Source of the DNA: Desulfovibrionales bacterium
Lineage (GTDB): Bacteria; Desulfobacterota; Desulfovibrionia; Desulfovibrionales; Desulfovibrionaceae
Assembly (NCBI GenBank): GCA_030156255.1
Contig: JASGMV010000008.1
Location: 16,544 to 80,543, forward strand
Reading direction: 5' to 3'
Length of the DNA stretch: 64,000 nt
Under the pieces are notes generated by a model. It searched no databases. It worked only from the letters and a program-made list of their open reading frames with translations, and was not told the DNA's origin. The position numbers were made by a program, and so were the translations under genes. This document shows, piece after piece, positions 33,103 through 41,825 of the stretch. Each line of letters begins with the position of its first letter. Position 1 is the stretch's first letter.

Positions 33103-34275
33103 TTGACGCATCTTTTGCAGCGCCGGCTCCTGGCCGAGCTGTTTTTCAACTTTCTTTTGAGCGCAGGGGTGTTGTGCGCGCTGATTCTCGTCGGCCGCAT
33201 GGTGCAGCTGCGCGAGCTGCTCATCACCCTGGAGCTGACCCCTTGGCAACTGGCCCGGTTGTTCGGATACCTGTTGCCGTTTTTCCTGCTGCTCATCCTG
33301 CCCATCGCCTGCATGGTGAGCGTGTTTCTGACCTTCCTGCGCCTCTCCACGGATCGGGAGCTGCTGGCTCTCAAGGCTTGCGGGCTCAGCCTGTACCAGC
33401 TTTTGCCTGCGCCCATCATCTTCAGCGTGTTGATCATGTGCGTGAATTTTTACGTCTCTTTCGAAGGGCTGGCTTGGGGCATGAACCATTTTCGGACCGA
33501 GGTCATGGAGCGGATTCGCGAGAAGACGCGCCTGGTCCTTCAACCCGGTGTATTCAATAAAGATTTTCCGAATCTGACCATCTATTCCAAGCGGGTGGAC
33601 CCGAACAGCGGCGATTTGACGGGCGTGTTCGTGCGCGACAGGACGCGGAAAAACATCGACGTGACCATCGTGGCGGGGAACGGGCGGTTGAAAACGCGGC
33701 CGGATAAATGGGAGTTTTACCTCATTCTGGGCGACGGCCGCATTTACCAGCGCGAAGCCGAAAAACTGTCGGTGCTCAAATTCAAGGAGTACCGCATCCG
33801 GCTGCCGTTGCAGTTTCTCGTTCAAGGTTCGCAGATCGACGACGTGAAGCCCAAGGAAATGTCCTACGCCGATCTCCTGGCCGTCCAGGCCGATCCGAAC
33901 TCGGCGAACAAGTATGACGAGACCTTCATGAGCAAGGTGCGGGTGGAGCTGCAAAAGCGCGTCGCCATGCCTTTGGGCTGCCTGGTGCTCGGATTGTTCG
34001 CGTTGCCTCTGGCCTGCGCCTTCCGAGGGCTTAAGCAGCACTACGGGCTCATTCTGGCCATCACGTTTTTCTTTATCTACTATACGTTGCTGTCCTTGAG
34101 CATGAGCCTTGGCGTCGGCGGCGCCATGCCCGCCTGGGTCGGGCTTTGGGGCGCCAACGCCTTATTTTTCGGCGCTGCGATCCTGGGCGTGCGCGTCACC
34201 TCCCGAGAGCGCAACGTGCGCTTCGTGCTTTGGTTGAAAGAACGCTTGAAAGGCGTGGGGAGGGCCGAAGCGTGA
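33103..34275 (+). CDS. lptF: LPS export permease LptF
   Basis: This 390-residue protein has the YjgP/YjgQ architecture: three N-terminal membrane helices, a periplasmic beta-jellyroll (about 130-270) and three C-terminal helices. The conserved N-terminal region includes LLPFFLLLILPIACMVSVFL and TDRELLALKACGLSLYQL. LptF and LptG form the inner-membrane core that extracts lipopolysaccharide for transport by LptB2FGC. The start is TTG at 33103, with AGAGGA about a dozen bases upstream; a TTG at 33115 is an alternative. The last four bases (GTGA) overlap lptG. Confidence 0.9.
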   Translation: MTHLLQRRLLAELFFNFLLSAGVLCALILVGRMVQLRELLITLELTPWQLARLFGYLLPFFLLLILPIACMVSVFLTFLRLSTDRELLALKACGLSLYQLLPAPIIFSVLIMCVNFYVSFEGLAWGMNHFRTEVMERIREKTRLVLQPGVFNKDFPNLTIYSKRVDPNSGDLTGVFVRDRTRKNIDVTIVAGNGRLKTRPDKWEFYLILGDGRIYQREAEKLSVLKFKEYRIRLPLQFLVQGSQIDDVKPKEMSYADLLAVQADPNSANKYDETFMSKVRVELQKRVAMPLGCLVLGLFALPLACAFRGLKQHYGLILAITFFFIYYTLLSLSMSLGVGGAMPAWVGLWGANALFFGAAILGVRVTSRERNVRFVLWLKERLKGVGRAEA

Positions 34276-35384
34276 TCCAGTCGCCAATCTCCCATCTGGG
34301 GCGTTACCTAGTGCGCCAGAACTTGTTTTTGATCCTGCTGTGCCTGGGGGCGGGCATCGGGGTCTATCTGCTCATCGACATTTTCGACCGGGTGGATAAT
34401 TTTCTGGAGGCCGGGCTTTCCGTCGGCGTCATGGCGACCTATTTCGCCGCCAAAATCCCCCTCATCGTTTCGCAGGTGCTGCCCATGGTGTTCTTGCTGT
34501 CCATGGTCATCCAACTCGGCGTCATGGCGCGAAACCGCGAACTGTTGGCCTTGCAGGCGGGGGGACAGTCCGCCTGGCGGATGGCCAAATTTTTCTTGAC
34601 CTATGCGCTTGTCTTCAGTTTGATCCAACTGGTTTTTTCCGAATACCTCGGGGTTGCAGGGCTGCAGATCACCAGCCGCATCTGGAAAGAACAGGTGCGG
34701 GACTCCGAGTCCCACGGCGTGGTGCACAATTTATGGTTCACCGAAGGCCAGCGGATCGTACGGCTTGGCGAGGCCTGGCCCGCCGAAGGCAAAGCCGCGA
34801 ACGTCGAGATTTACGACATGAGCGGCGACGGCGCGACGGTGTTGGACTTTATGGCCGCCCGCCGGGCCGAGGCCGGCGACCAGGGCTGGACGCTGTACGA
34901 CGTGCGCGTGCTGGATCCGGCCACCTTCGCCACGGAAAAGCGCGCAAGTCTCCAGTTGCCTATGAAGCGGCGGCTCGACGCCTACGAATCGGTCAGCCCG
35001 AAGGTGGACCCGGCCCAGATTCCACTGTGGCGCCTGTCCTGGGTCATCGACGAATTGCGGGCGTCAGGCTCCAACGTGGAGGGCCTGCAAACGGCCTGGC
35101 ACATGAAATGGGCCTACGCCTTCTCCATTGCGACGTTGGCTTTGGCGGCTCTGGCCGTGTTCTCCTTCACGCAAAACATCTACGTGAATATTTTTGCGGC
35201 GATATTCGTTTCGTTTTTGTTCTACGGCGTCTACGTCGTCGGCGGCACGGCCGGCCAGAAAGGGTTGGCTGCGCCATGGATTGCGGCTTGGTTCGGCAAC
35301 ATCATGGTCACCGTCCTGGCGGGCTTGCGTCTGTTGTGGCGCTACCGGCCGCGCAGGCTCAAGCGCCGAGAGCCAGCTTCGTAA
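34272..35384 (+). CDS. lptG: LPS export permease LptG
   Basis: This 370-residue partner of LptF shows YLLIDIFDRVDNFL in the first helix region, VLPMVFLLSMVIQLGVMARNRELLALQAGG, a periplasmic domain with NLWFTEGQRIVRLG, and C-terminal helices ending RLLWRYRPRR. The GTG at 34272 overlaps the lptF stop as GTGA, and GGGGAGG precedes it. Longer in-frame extensions upstream lie inside lptF and were not used. Its 3' end overlaps the convergent engB gene by 26 bases. The rest of the Lpt machinery is outside the window. Confidence 0.92.
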   Translation: MIQSPISHLGRYLVRQNLFLILLCLGAGIGVYLLIDIFDRVDNFLEAGLSVGVMATYFAAKIPLIVSQVLPMVFLLSMVIQLGVMARNRELLALQAGGQSAWRMAKFFLTYALVFSLIQLVFSEYLGVAGLQITSRIWKEQVRDSESHGVVHNLWFTEGQRIVRLGEAWPAEGKAANVEIYDMSGDGATVLDFMAARRAEAGDQGWTLYDVRVLDPATFATEKRASLQLPMKRRLDAYESVSPKVDPAQIPLWRLSWVIDELRASGSNVEGLQTAWHMKWAYAFSIATLALAALAVFSFTQNIYVNIFAAIFVSFLFYGVYVVGGTAGQKGLAAPWIAAWFGNIMVTVLAGLRLLWRYRPRRLKRREPAS

Positions 35385-35958
35385 GGGCTTCGCGCAGGGC
35401 CTCCGCGCCGAGTCCGGTGGTTCCGGAAAAGAGCAGGGGCGGGTTTTGGCGCAGGATTTCCATCCATTGCTTTTGGCGATGCGAGCGATCTCGCTGCTTG
35501 CATTTGTCGGCTTTGGTCAGCACCGGCAAGAGCGGCAGGCGCGACTGGGTGAGAAAGGCGCCCATCTCCTGGTCGTTGGCTTGCGGTTCGATGCGGCAAT
35601 CCAGGAGCAGGGCCACGGCCTTGAGCTCCGGACTGTTGACGAGAAATTCCTCGATCAACCGCTTCCATTGCTCGCGTTCGGCCTTGGACCGCTTGGCGTA
35701 TCCGTAGCCGGGCAGGTCCACGAGCATGAATCCCTGGGGCTCCACCCGATAGCAATTGATGCTTCGCGTTTTGCCGGGCGTGGCGCTGATCTTGGCCAGG
35801 GCCTTGCGGCCGGCCAAGTGGTTGATCAGCGTGGATTTGCCCACGTTGGAGCGGCCGGCCAGGGCTACGTGCGGCGTTTGGAAGACCTCGCCCTCCAAAG
35901 CGGCGCGCAGCTGCTGCTGGGTGTAGATGGTGTCGAGCAAATGCAAATGGAAAGCCAT
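35359..35958 (-). CDS. engB: Ribosome-biogenesis GTPase EngB (YsxC/YihA)
   Basis: This 199-residue TRAFAC GTPase has G1 GRSNVGKST (35-43), G2 within TPGKTRSI, G3 DLPGYGYAK, G4 TKADK and G5 SGTTGLG. The GYAK extension after G3 is distinctive of EngB. It takes part in large-subunit assembly and is usually essential. The gene is convergent with lptG, overlapping by 26 bases, and has its own upstream gap of 121 bases. Confidence 0.95.
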   Translation of the reverse strand: MAFHLHLLDTIYTQQQLRAALEGEVFQTPHVALAGRSNVGKSTLINHLAGRKALAKISATPGKTRSINCYRVEPQGFMLVDLPGYGYAKRSKAEREQWKRLIEEFLVNSPELKAVALLLDCRIEPQANDQEMGAFLTQSRLPLLPVLTKADKCKQRDRSHRQKQWMEILRQNPPLLFSGTTGLGAEALREALTKLALGA

Positions 35959-36079
35959 GGCCCGGTCCTACGTTGAGAAGCCGGCCCGGGTCAAGCCGAA
36001 GCGGAGCGGAAAGTCCTTTGACAGGCCATGCAAAATGGTCTAAGAAATTTTTAGATAATCTCTTAATATTGGATATCTT

Positions 36080-36541
36080 ATGGATATTTATGAAATTCTC
36101 GTCTTGAACGGACCGAATCTCAAACATATCGGCGTCCGCCAGCCGGAGATATACGGCTCCGAGTCTCTGGACGGCCTGGGCGGCCTGGTGGAGCGGCTTA
36201 TGGGGCCGGCCAGCCGCGGAGTGCGGTTGGAGACGGCCCAGTCCAACAGCGAGGGTGGCCTCATCGACATCCTGGAGGACGCCCGGGAGCGCAAAATCTC
36301 CGGGGTTGTTTTGAATGCCGGCGCGTACACGCACACCAGCTTGGCCTTGGCCGACTGTCTGGCCTGGATCGGGCTGCCCTGCGTGGAGGTGCACTTGAGC
36401 AACGTCATGGCCCGGACGGACCAGCCGTTGCGGCAAACTTCCCATATAGGCCGCCACGTTGTCGGCGTTATTGCGGGTTTTGGCGTTCTGAGCTATGCAC
36501 TGGCGGTTCAAGCGCTCTATCAGCACATTAAACACGGCTGA
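36080..36541 (+). CDS. aroQ: 3-dehydroquinate dehydratase, type II
   Basis: This 153-residue enzyme dehydrates 3-dehydroquinate in the shikimate pathway. It begins with NGPNLKHIGVRQPEIYG, which holds the catalytic Arg20 and Tyr25, and has NAGAYTHTS (79-87) and EVHLSNV (103-109), including the general acid His105. The usual NxNLLG is changed to NLKHIG. Its stop lies 21 bases before efp, so the pair is probably one transcript. An AT-rich region precedes it. Confidence 0.94.
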   Translation: MDIYEILVLNGPNLKHIGVRQPEIYGSESLDGLGGLVERLMGPASRGVRLETAQSNSEGGLIDILEDARERKISGVVLNAGAYTHTSLALADCLAWIGLPCVEVHLSNVMARTDQPLRQTSHIGRHVVGVIAGFGVLSYALAVQALYQHIKHG

Positions 36542-36562
36542 GGCCGATCCCCAGGAGCAACC

Positions 36563-37120
36563 ATGTATCAGACCAAAGATTTCCGTCCCGGGCTCAAAAT
36601 CGAGATCGACGGCAAACCTTTTGAAATAGTGGAATCTCAGCACGTCAAGCCTGGCAAGGGCGGCGCTTTCGTGCGCACCAAGCTTCGCAACATACTGACC
36701 GGCCAGGTTCTGGAACAGACCTTCCGCTCCGGAGAGAAAGTGGGCAGGCCGGACATCTCCACCGGCTCCATGCAATACCTCTATAAAGAGGGCAGTGATT
36801 TCGTGTTCATGGATATGGAGTCCTACGAGCAGGTCCACGTGCCGCCAACCCAGGTGGGGAACCGGTTGGGATACGTCAACGAAGGCGATGAGGTCGAGGT
36901 TTTGCTGTACAACGGCGGCGTCGTTGACGTGAACCTGCCCGCCTCCGTTGTTTTGGAGGTCGTGGAGACCGAGCCCGGCATTCAGGGCGACCGTGTTTCC
37001 GGCGCCACCAAGCCGGCGACCATGAACACGGGCCTGTCCGTCCAGGTTCCTCTGTTCATCGAGGCCGGGGAGCGCATCAAGGTGGACACCCGCACCGGGG
37101 CGTACATCAGCCGGGAGTAG
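36563..37120 (+). CDS. efp: Elongation factor P
   Basis: This 185-residue protein has three beta-barrel domains. The first carries the loop KPGKGGA (29-35), whose Lys32 is the position modified in EpmA-type bacteria; no modification enzyme gene is visible here. The C-terminal signature [16 protein letters not shown] is canonical. EF-P relieves ribosome stalling at polyproline. AGGAGC lies just upstream of the ATG. A terminator follows. Confidence 0.96.
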   Translation: MYQTKDFRPGLKIEIDGKPFEIVESQHVKPGKGGAFVRTKLRNILTGQVLEQTFRSGEKVGRPDISTGSMQYLYKEGSDFVFMDMESYEQVHVPPTQVGNRLGYVNEGDEVEVLLYNGGVVDVNLPASVVLEVVETEPGIQGDRVSGATKPATMNTGLSVQVPLFIEAGERIKVDTRTGAYISRE

Positions 37121-37153
37121 AGGATTTTTTCGCCTGCACGGATTTTGTATGGG

Positions 37154-37194
37154 AAAGGCCCGGAAGAGTCCGCCAGGCTCCAGGGCCTTTTTTA
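37154..37194 (+). terminator. Terminator after efp
   Basis: AAAGGCCC (37154-37161) pairs with GGGCCTTT (37183-37190), enclosing an internal partially paired region, and a T-rich tail follows. Confidence 0.85.
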
Positions 37195-37266
37195 TTGCAG
37201 CCGCCTTGCGGCGACGCCTCCGTCGGGAGCCGTGAGGCGATCATTCAGGAAACCGCGCGAGGACGC

Positions 37267-39507
37267 ATGAAGAAGCCTTCCGTCACTCCGGACGCCACCC
37301 GTCGCATGACCGAAGTTTTCGGGTTGACGCTTCTGTTTTTGGCCGTGTTTCTCACCGTGAGCCTGGCCACTTTCAGCCCGCACGATCCTTCGGTCAACCA
37401 GGCGGTGAGCGCCGGACGTAAGATTCACAACCTCGTGGGCGTGGCTGGGGCCTATGCTTCGGGCCTGCTGGTGGACGTCATGGGCGGCGCAGCCTGGTGC
37501 GTTTCGGCGTGGCTTTTCTATCTCGCCGCGACCCGTTTCGTTCTGCGCTGGAGAATCAAGTGGTGGCGTTGGCTGGGTTTGGTCCCGGCCGTGGTCTGCG
37601 CCATGGTTTGGCTGGCCATGGCCGGCGGGACGGATATTTTGTCCGGCGGCCTGGGTGGGGATGTGATTTACAGGACCAGTCGGCAATTTCTCCGGCCGGC
37701 CGGGACCGTTCTCTTGTGGTCCTTTGTCACGCTGCTGTCCATCTATGTCAGCCTGGGCGTCAGCTTGGGGTCGGTTGGCAAGCGCATCCTCAGTATTCTC
37801 AAGGATTTTTGGCTAAAGTTTTTGTCCCGATGGGAGCGTCGCAGCGCCCTGGCCCGCGAGCGCAAGGCAGCCGCCGAGGCCCGAAAGCGGGAGCAGCCCG
37901 ACCGGAAGGAGACCAGGAGGAAAAAGGAAAAGGCTGCGGTGGGGAGCCTGAGTCTGGACGCCCCCCCCGCGACGTCCACGCCGCCTTCGCCGGCCTCCGA
38001 GCCGGAGCCCGAGTCGGTTCCCGTGCGCCAGAAGCCCGCAGCCAAGACCAAGCCCAAACAGGGCAAGGGCGAGCTGTCGGCGCCGGACATCGACTTTTTG
38101 ACTTCGCCCCCCGCCAACCTGGCTCTCGAGGACCCCAAAAACGTCCAGGAGCGGGCCGAGCGCCTGTCGGGGTGCTTGTCGGATTTCAACATCCAGGGGG
38201 AGATCGTTTCCTCCATGCCCGGTCCGGTGGTGACCATGTTCGAGTTCCGGCCCGCTCCGGGGGTTAAGGTCAGCCGAATCGCCGGGCTGGCCGACGACAT
38301 CGCCTTGGCCCTCAAGGCGCTGGCTGTGCGTATCGAGGCGCCGATCCCCGGCCGTGACACCGTGGGCGTGGAAATACCCAACGAGAAGCGGCAGGTCGTG
38401 TATCTGCGGGAAATTTTGGAAAGCGAGGCCTTCGGAAAGCAGGAGTCCAAACTGACCATGGCTTTGGGCAAGGATATCCACGGACGCCCCCAGGTGGCCG
38501 ACCTGGCCAAGATGCCGCACCTCCTGGTTGCCGGCGCCACGGGCGCGGGCAAGAGCGTCTGCCTCAACTCCCTGCTGGTGAGTTTTTTGTACAAGGCCGA
38601 TCCGGACTCCCTCAAGCTTCTGCTGGTGGACCCCAAACGCATCGAATTGGCCGTGTACGCCGATCTTCCCCATCTGGTGCACCCGGTGGTCACGGACATG
38701 GCCATGGCCAAGAGCGCCTTGGATTGGGCCGTGCACGAGATGGATCGGCGTTACGAATCCATGGCCCAACTCGGTGTGCGCAACATCTTGGGATACAACA
38801 AGAAGCTTTCCGAACTCGGCGACAAACGCCCCGAGGGGCTCGAAGAGCTGCAAGCCATGCCGTATCTGGTCATCATCATCGACGAGCTGGCCGACCTGAT
38901 GATGACCCAGGGCAAGGACGTGGAAGCCTCCATCGTCCGCTTGGCGCAGTTGGCCCGGGCCGCGGGGATTCATATCATTCTGGCCACGCAGCGTCCGTCC
39001 GTGGACGTCGTCACCGGGCTCATCAAGGCCAACTTCCCCACCCGCATCTCCTTCCAGGTGACCTCCAAGCACGACTCCCGGACCATTCTGGACATGGTGG
39101 GCGCGGAAAAGTTGTTGGGTCGGGGCGATATGCTGTTCAAACCCGGCGGCGCCAAGCTCAAGCGCATCCACGGGACCTTTGTGGACGAAGACGAAATCGC
39201 CCGCGTGGTCGGCTACTGGAAGGATCAGCGCCAGCCGGAATTCGAACTGGACTTCTCCAATTGGTCCAACGGCGGCGGCAACGGCGATCCGAGCGATGTG
39301 GACGTCTCCTCGGACGATCCCATGTACCGGGAGGCCGTGGATTTCGTGCTGCAGCAGGGCAAGGCGTCCATTTCCCTTTTACAGCGGCGTTTTCGCATCG
39401 GCTTCAACCGGGCGGCGCGCTACATCGAACAGATGGAGCAGGACGGCCTGCTCGGCCCCCAGGAGGGCTCCAAGCCCCGCACAGTCATCGGCGGCGGCCG
39501 GGAATAA
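37267..39507 (+). CDS. ftsK: DNA translocase FtsK
   Basis: This 746-residue protein has four N-terminal membrane helices (about 17-175), a charged Pro-rich linker (about 195-275) and the alpha-beta motor, with Walker A GATGAGKS (423-430) and Walker B VIIIDELADL. Near the C-terminus is the gamma winged-helix domain, seen in QGKASISLLQRRFRIGFNRAARYIEQME, which reads KOPS sites. It coordinates chromosome segregation with septation. The ATG at 37267 was chosen because GAGGA precedes it and the hydrophobic region begins soon after. A perfect hairpin terminates it. Confidence 0.95.
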   Translation: MKKPSVTPDATRRMTEVFGLTLLFLAVFLTVSLATFSPHDPSVNQAVSAGRKIHNLVGVAGAYASGLLVDVMGGAAWCVSAWLFYLAATRFVLRWRIKWWRWLGLVPAVVCAMVWLAMAGGTDILSGGLGGDVIYRTSRQFLRPAGTVLLWSFVTLLSIYVSLGVSLGSVGKRILSILKDFWLKFLSRWERRSALARERKAAAEARKREQPDRKETRRKKEKAAVGSLSLDAPPATSTPPSPASEPEPESVPVRQKPAAKTKPKQGKGELSAPDIDFLTSPPANLALEDPKNVQERAERLSGCLSDFNIQGEIVSSMPGPVVTMFEFRPAPGVKVSRIAGLADDIALALKALAVRIEAPIPGRDTVGVEIPNEKRQVVYLREILESEAFGKQESKLTMALGKDIHGRPQVADLAKMPHLLVAGATGAGKSVCLNSLLVSFLYKADPDSLKLLLVDPKRIELAVYADLPHLVHPVVTDMAMAKSALDWAVHEMDRRYESMAQLGVRNILGYNKKLSELGDKRPEGLEELQAMPYLVIIIDELADLMMTQGKDVEASIVRLAQLARAAGIHIILATQRPSVDVVTGLIKANFPTRISFQVTSKHDSRTILDMVGAEKLLGRGDMLFKPGGAKLKRIHGTFVDEDEIARVVGYWKDQRQPEFELDFSNWSNGGGNGDPSDVDVSSDDPMYREAVDFVLQQGKASISLLQRRFRIGFNRAARYIEQMEQDGLLGPQEGSKPRTVIGGGRE

Positions 39508-39524
39508 TTGTGAGAAGATTTTCC

Positions 39525-39558
39525 GGGGGAGAAACTTTTTGTAAAAAGTTTCTCCCCC
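39525..39558. terminator. Bidirectional terminator between ftsK and the convergent gene
   Basis: A 16-bp perfect inverted repeat: GGGGGAGAAACTTTTT (39525-39540) and its complement (39543-39558), separated by only two bases. It lies between two convergent genes. Confidence 0.85.
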
Positions 39559-39565
39559 AGCTTTA

Positions 39566-40861
39566 TCAAACAAAAACAGCCTCCCACCATCTTATGATTT
39601 CCTTGCCCACGTCGCGCAGGCGGGCTGGTTTCGCGCCTTCGGAGTCGTAGAACATCGCCCCGCGGACCGTATGCGTTCCGAGCCTTCCGAAATGGCCGAA
39701 CACTTCGGTTCTGTCGGTTTTTGCCTTGAGGTCGAACCCCGGGTTTGGTTGGCAAACAAGGTCCGGGGCCATGTCGAAGCAAGGACCGTTGTAGAGTTCT
39801 TCGCGGGTCCAGACGCGCTCCATGACGCGCTCGCCCTGGTAGCGCAGCTCCATCAGGCCGGTTCGGATGTCTTCGGCCGCGCGCGCCGCCTCTTGCGGGT
39901 TCAACCGGCCGCGTCCGAACCGCTGGGCCGTGTGCAGGTAAATGCGGCCCGGGTCCAGGGCGAGGGCCGCGGACGCAGCAGATACCGCTTCGAAATCCCA
40001 AGGATTTTGCACCGGTCGGGTAAAGGAGAGCAACCCGGCCTGCCGCAGCCAAGCGTTGAGGTCCGCCTCCACGCGAAGTTCGGTGAATCCGTGGTCGGCC
40101 GCGGCCATCAGGCGTTTGGGGCCGGGGAGGCTGTCATAGGCTGCAAGGACCCGGCCCACGGCGGCGTCCAGCTCCCTCATGAACTCCATGCACCCGCCGT
40201 GGAGCGGGTGGGAGGCGTCGGCCACGGCCGGGTAGAGGAAGTGGAACAGTCGGTCGGTTTCCGTGAATACGACGACGAAGAGATCGAAATCGCGGTCCTT
40301 GAACAGCATTTCGAAAGCGCGAATTCTGGATCGCAAGGAGGCGAGCAAACGTTGGAGCAAGCCTTCCGGGCGCAGGGCGGCGCGGTCGGTGTCGGCCTCC
40401 AGAATATAGCCCTGCGAACGGAGCGCCGGCGCCAGAAAAGGCGGGTGCACGGCCTTGTTCAGGTCATGGGCCACAAAGCCCGAAACCAACATGCCGGGAA
40501 TGGGGCGGGCCGGGTAGGTGTTGGGCAGGTTGATCACCTTGGAGCGCAACCCCTGTCGTCCCAACTTGTCGAAAATAGTGTCGATCCTGACCTGGTCGAA
40601 GTCCGCGACGGCCGTGGCGTAGCTGACCGGATGCAGCCGGGTGAAGCCGAAGACGCCGTGCTCCTCCGGGCCGGCCGCCGTGTACAGGGAGGTCCAGTTC
40701 ACTGGCGAGAGCTCGGGCAACTCGGCCGCAACCGTTCGCGCCTCGGGCGCTTCGGCCAGGCGGCCGATGTGGGGCAATTGGTCGGACAATCGTTTCGCCA
40801 GGTCCAGCGGCAGGCCGTCCAGGCCGAGCAGGACCAAGCGCTTTCTCGTGTCGGTATGCAT
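39566..40861 (-). CDS. Alkaline phosphatase-fold phosphodiesterase / nucleotide pyrophosphatase-like protein
   Basis: This 431-residue protein starts with VLLGLDGLPLDLAKRL, the metal-binding Asp segment of the type I phosphodiesterase/nucleotide pyrophosphatase group. ELSPVNWTSLYTAAGPEEHGVFGF holds the catalytic Thr/Ser position, and MAAADHGF is the second metal motif. DIFDKL, VSGFVAHD and a C-terminal GTHTVRGAMF complete the set. It lacks a signal peptide, so it acts in the cytoplasm. Related proteins hydrolyse nucleotide-sugars or phosphoglycans. The gene stands alone. Confidence 0.82.
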   Translation of the reverse strand: MHTDTRKRLVLLGLDGLPLDLAKRLSDQLPHIGRLAEAPEARTVAAELPELSPVNWTSLYTAAGPEEHGVFGFTRLHPVSYATAVADFDQVRIDTIFDKLGRQGLRSKVINLPNTYPARPIPGMLVSGFVAHDLNKAVHPPFLAPALRSQGYILEADTDRAALRPEGLLQRLLASLRSRIRAFEMLFKDRDFDLFVVVFTETDRLFHFLYPAVADASHPLHGGCMEFMRELDAAVGRVLAAYDSLPGPKRLMAAADHGFTELRVEADLNAWLRQAGLLSFTRPVQNPWDFEAVSAASAALALDPGRIYLHTAQRFGRGRLNPQEAARAAEDIRTGLMELRYQGERVMERVWTREELYNGPCFDMAPDLVCQPNPGFDLKAKTDRTEVFGHFGRLGTHTVRGAMFYDSEGAKPARLRDVGKEIIRWWEAVFV

Positions 40862-40900
40862 GGTCCGGGAGGGTAGCCGATGGCCGTGCGAAAAGCCAGA

Positions 40901-41068
40901 TTACCTGCCTGCCTCGCTGCGGCGCATACGGATGTTCAGCACCTCCACGAACAGGGAAAAGGCCATGGCGGAATAGGTGTAACCCCGGCCGATGTGTCGC
41001 TCCAGAGCCTCCGCCGCCAGAAAGACGCCCGCCAGTCGACGCCCGGAACGATTCCAACGCAGTAAGCG
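40901..41068 (-). pseudogene. TerC-family membrane protein remnant (C-terminal end)
   Basis: Reading left from 41068, this frame gives LAGVFLAAEALERHIG followed by GYTYSAMAFSLFVEVLNIRM and stops at 40901. This matches the last two helices of TerC-family proteins, where an H-I-P-K-G-Y-I-Y-x-A-M motif precedes the final helix. An in-frame TGA at 41069-41071 lies just upstream, with no start codon or remaining helices in frame. The rest of the gene (about 180 codons) is absent. Confidence 0.7.
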
Positions 41069-41227
41069 TCAACAGGCGACAAGATTTTCCAGGCTAAAAA
41101 GGCGCATGTCCGTCTTCTTGGGCGTTGCTGGCCGGAGCATAGCCGCGGAGAACCAGAGGAGCAATCCGTGCTTCATGTTGCGGCGGGCTTTTACGCAGGC
41201 CATGGACTGCGATTGATTGAGCGCATA

Positions 41228-41257
41228 TTGACAAGCGACGCACTCTACAAGTATGTT
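41228..41257 (+). promoter_or_regulatory. Candidate sigma-70 promoter of dsrC
   Basis: TTGACA (41228-41233) and TATGTT (41252-41257) are separated by 18 bases, about 145 bases upstream of dsrC. The leader would be long. This is a pattern match. Confidence 0.5.
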
Positions 41258-41402
41258 GTCCTCCACTGGCAGGGCCATTCGGTCCTTCAATTAAGCAAGT
41301 AAGCAGCGGATTGCTGTTGAAACGGCAGGAAGGCGGCGGCGTTGTCGCCGCTCCATAGACGTTCGACGATACGTCGAAATCACCTATCTCAAGGAGGGTC
41401 AT

Positions 41403-41720
41403 ATGGCCACGGTGGAATTCGAAGGAAAAACTTTTGAGGTCGACGAAGACGGCTTCCTTCTGAAATACGAAGACTGGAGCGAGGAGTGGGTCGACTACGT
41501 CAAAGACAGCGAAGGCATCAAAGACCTCGGCGATGAGCACAAAAAGGTCATCGAATTCCTGCGCGACTACTACGAGAAGAACGGCATCGCCCCCATGGTG
41601 CGTATTCTCTCCAAGGTCACCGGCTTCAAGCTGAAACACATCTACGAGTTGTTTCCGTCGGGCCCGGGCAAAGGAGCCTGTAAGATGGCCGGACTGCCCA
41701 AGCCTACCGGCTGCGTGTAG
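41403..41720 (+). CDS. dsrC: Dissimilatory sulfite reductase-associated trisulfide carrier DsrC
   Basis: This 105-residue protein is a canonical DsrC: MATVEFEGKTFEVDEDGFL at the start, YYEKNGIAPMVRILSKVTG in the middle, and the flexible C-terminal arm CKMAGLPKPTGC followed by Val. The two conserved cysteines, separated by ten residues, carry the trisulfide made by DsrAB and reduced by DsrMKJOP. Plain TusE proteins lack the first of these cysteines. AAGGAGGG precedes the ATG. It is monocistronic with its own promoter and terminator. It marks the host as a sulfate or sulfite reducer. Confidence 0.97.
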   Translation: MATVEFEGKTFEVDEDGFLLKYEDWSEEWVDYVKDSEGIKDLGDEHKKVIEFLRDYYEKNGIAPMVRILSKVTGFKLKHIYELFPSGPGKGACKMAGLPKPTGCV

Positions 41721-41749
41721 TAGTCAGCTCAAAGTTTTTCGCTTTCCAG

Positions 41750-41775
41750 GCGGGGCTTCGGCCCCGCTTTTTTTT
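41750..41775 (+). terminator. Terminator of dsrC
   Basis: GCGGGGC-ttcg-GCCCCGC followed by eight T: a textbook intrinsic terminator with a UUCG loop. Confidence 0.95.
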
Positions 41776-41825
41776 CACGCAAAACCGGCCCGACGCGCGT
41801 CAAAGGTTTTGGAAAGGCCGCCCAG

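Noticed and set aside
41069..41290. 73-codon minus-strand frame between the TerC remnant and dsrC, with a CVAC motif
   Set aside because: It has no ribosome-binding site and no known domain, and overlaps the likely dsrC promoter; it is probably a chance frame.
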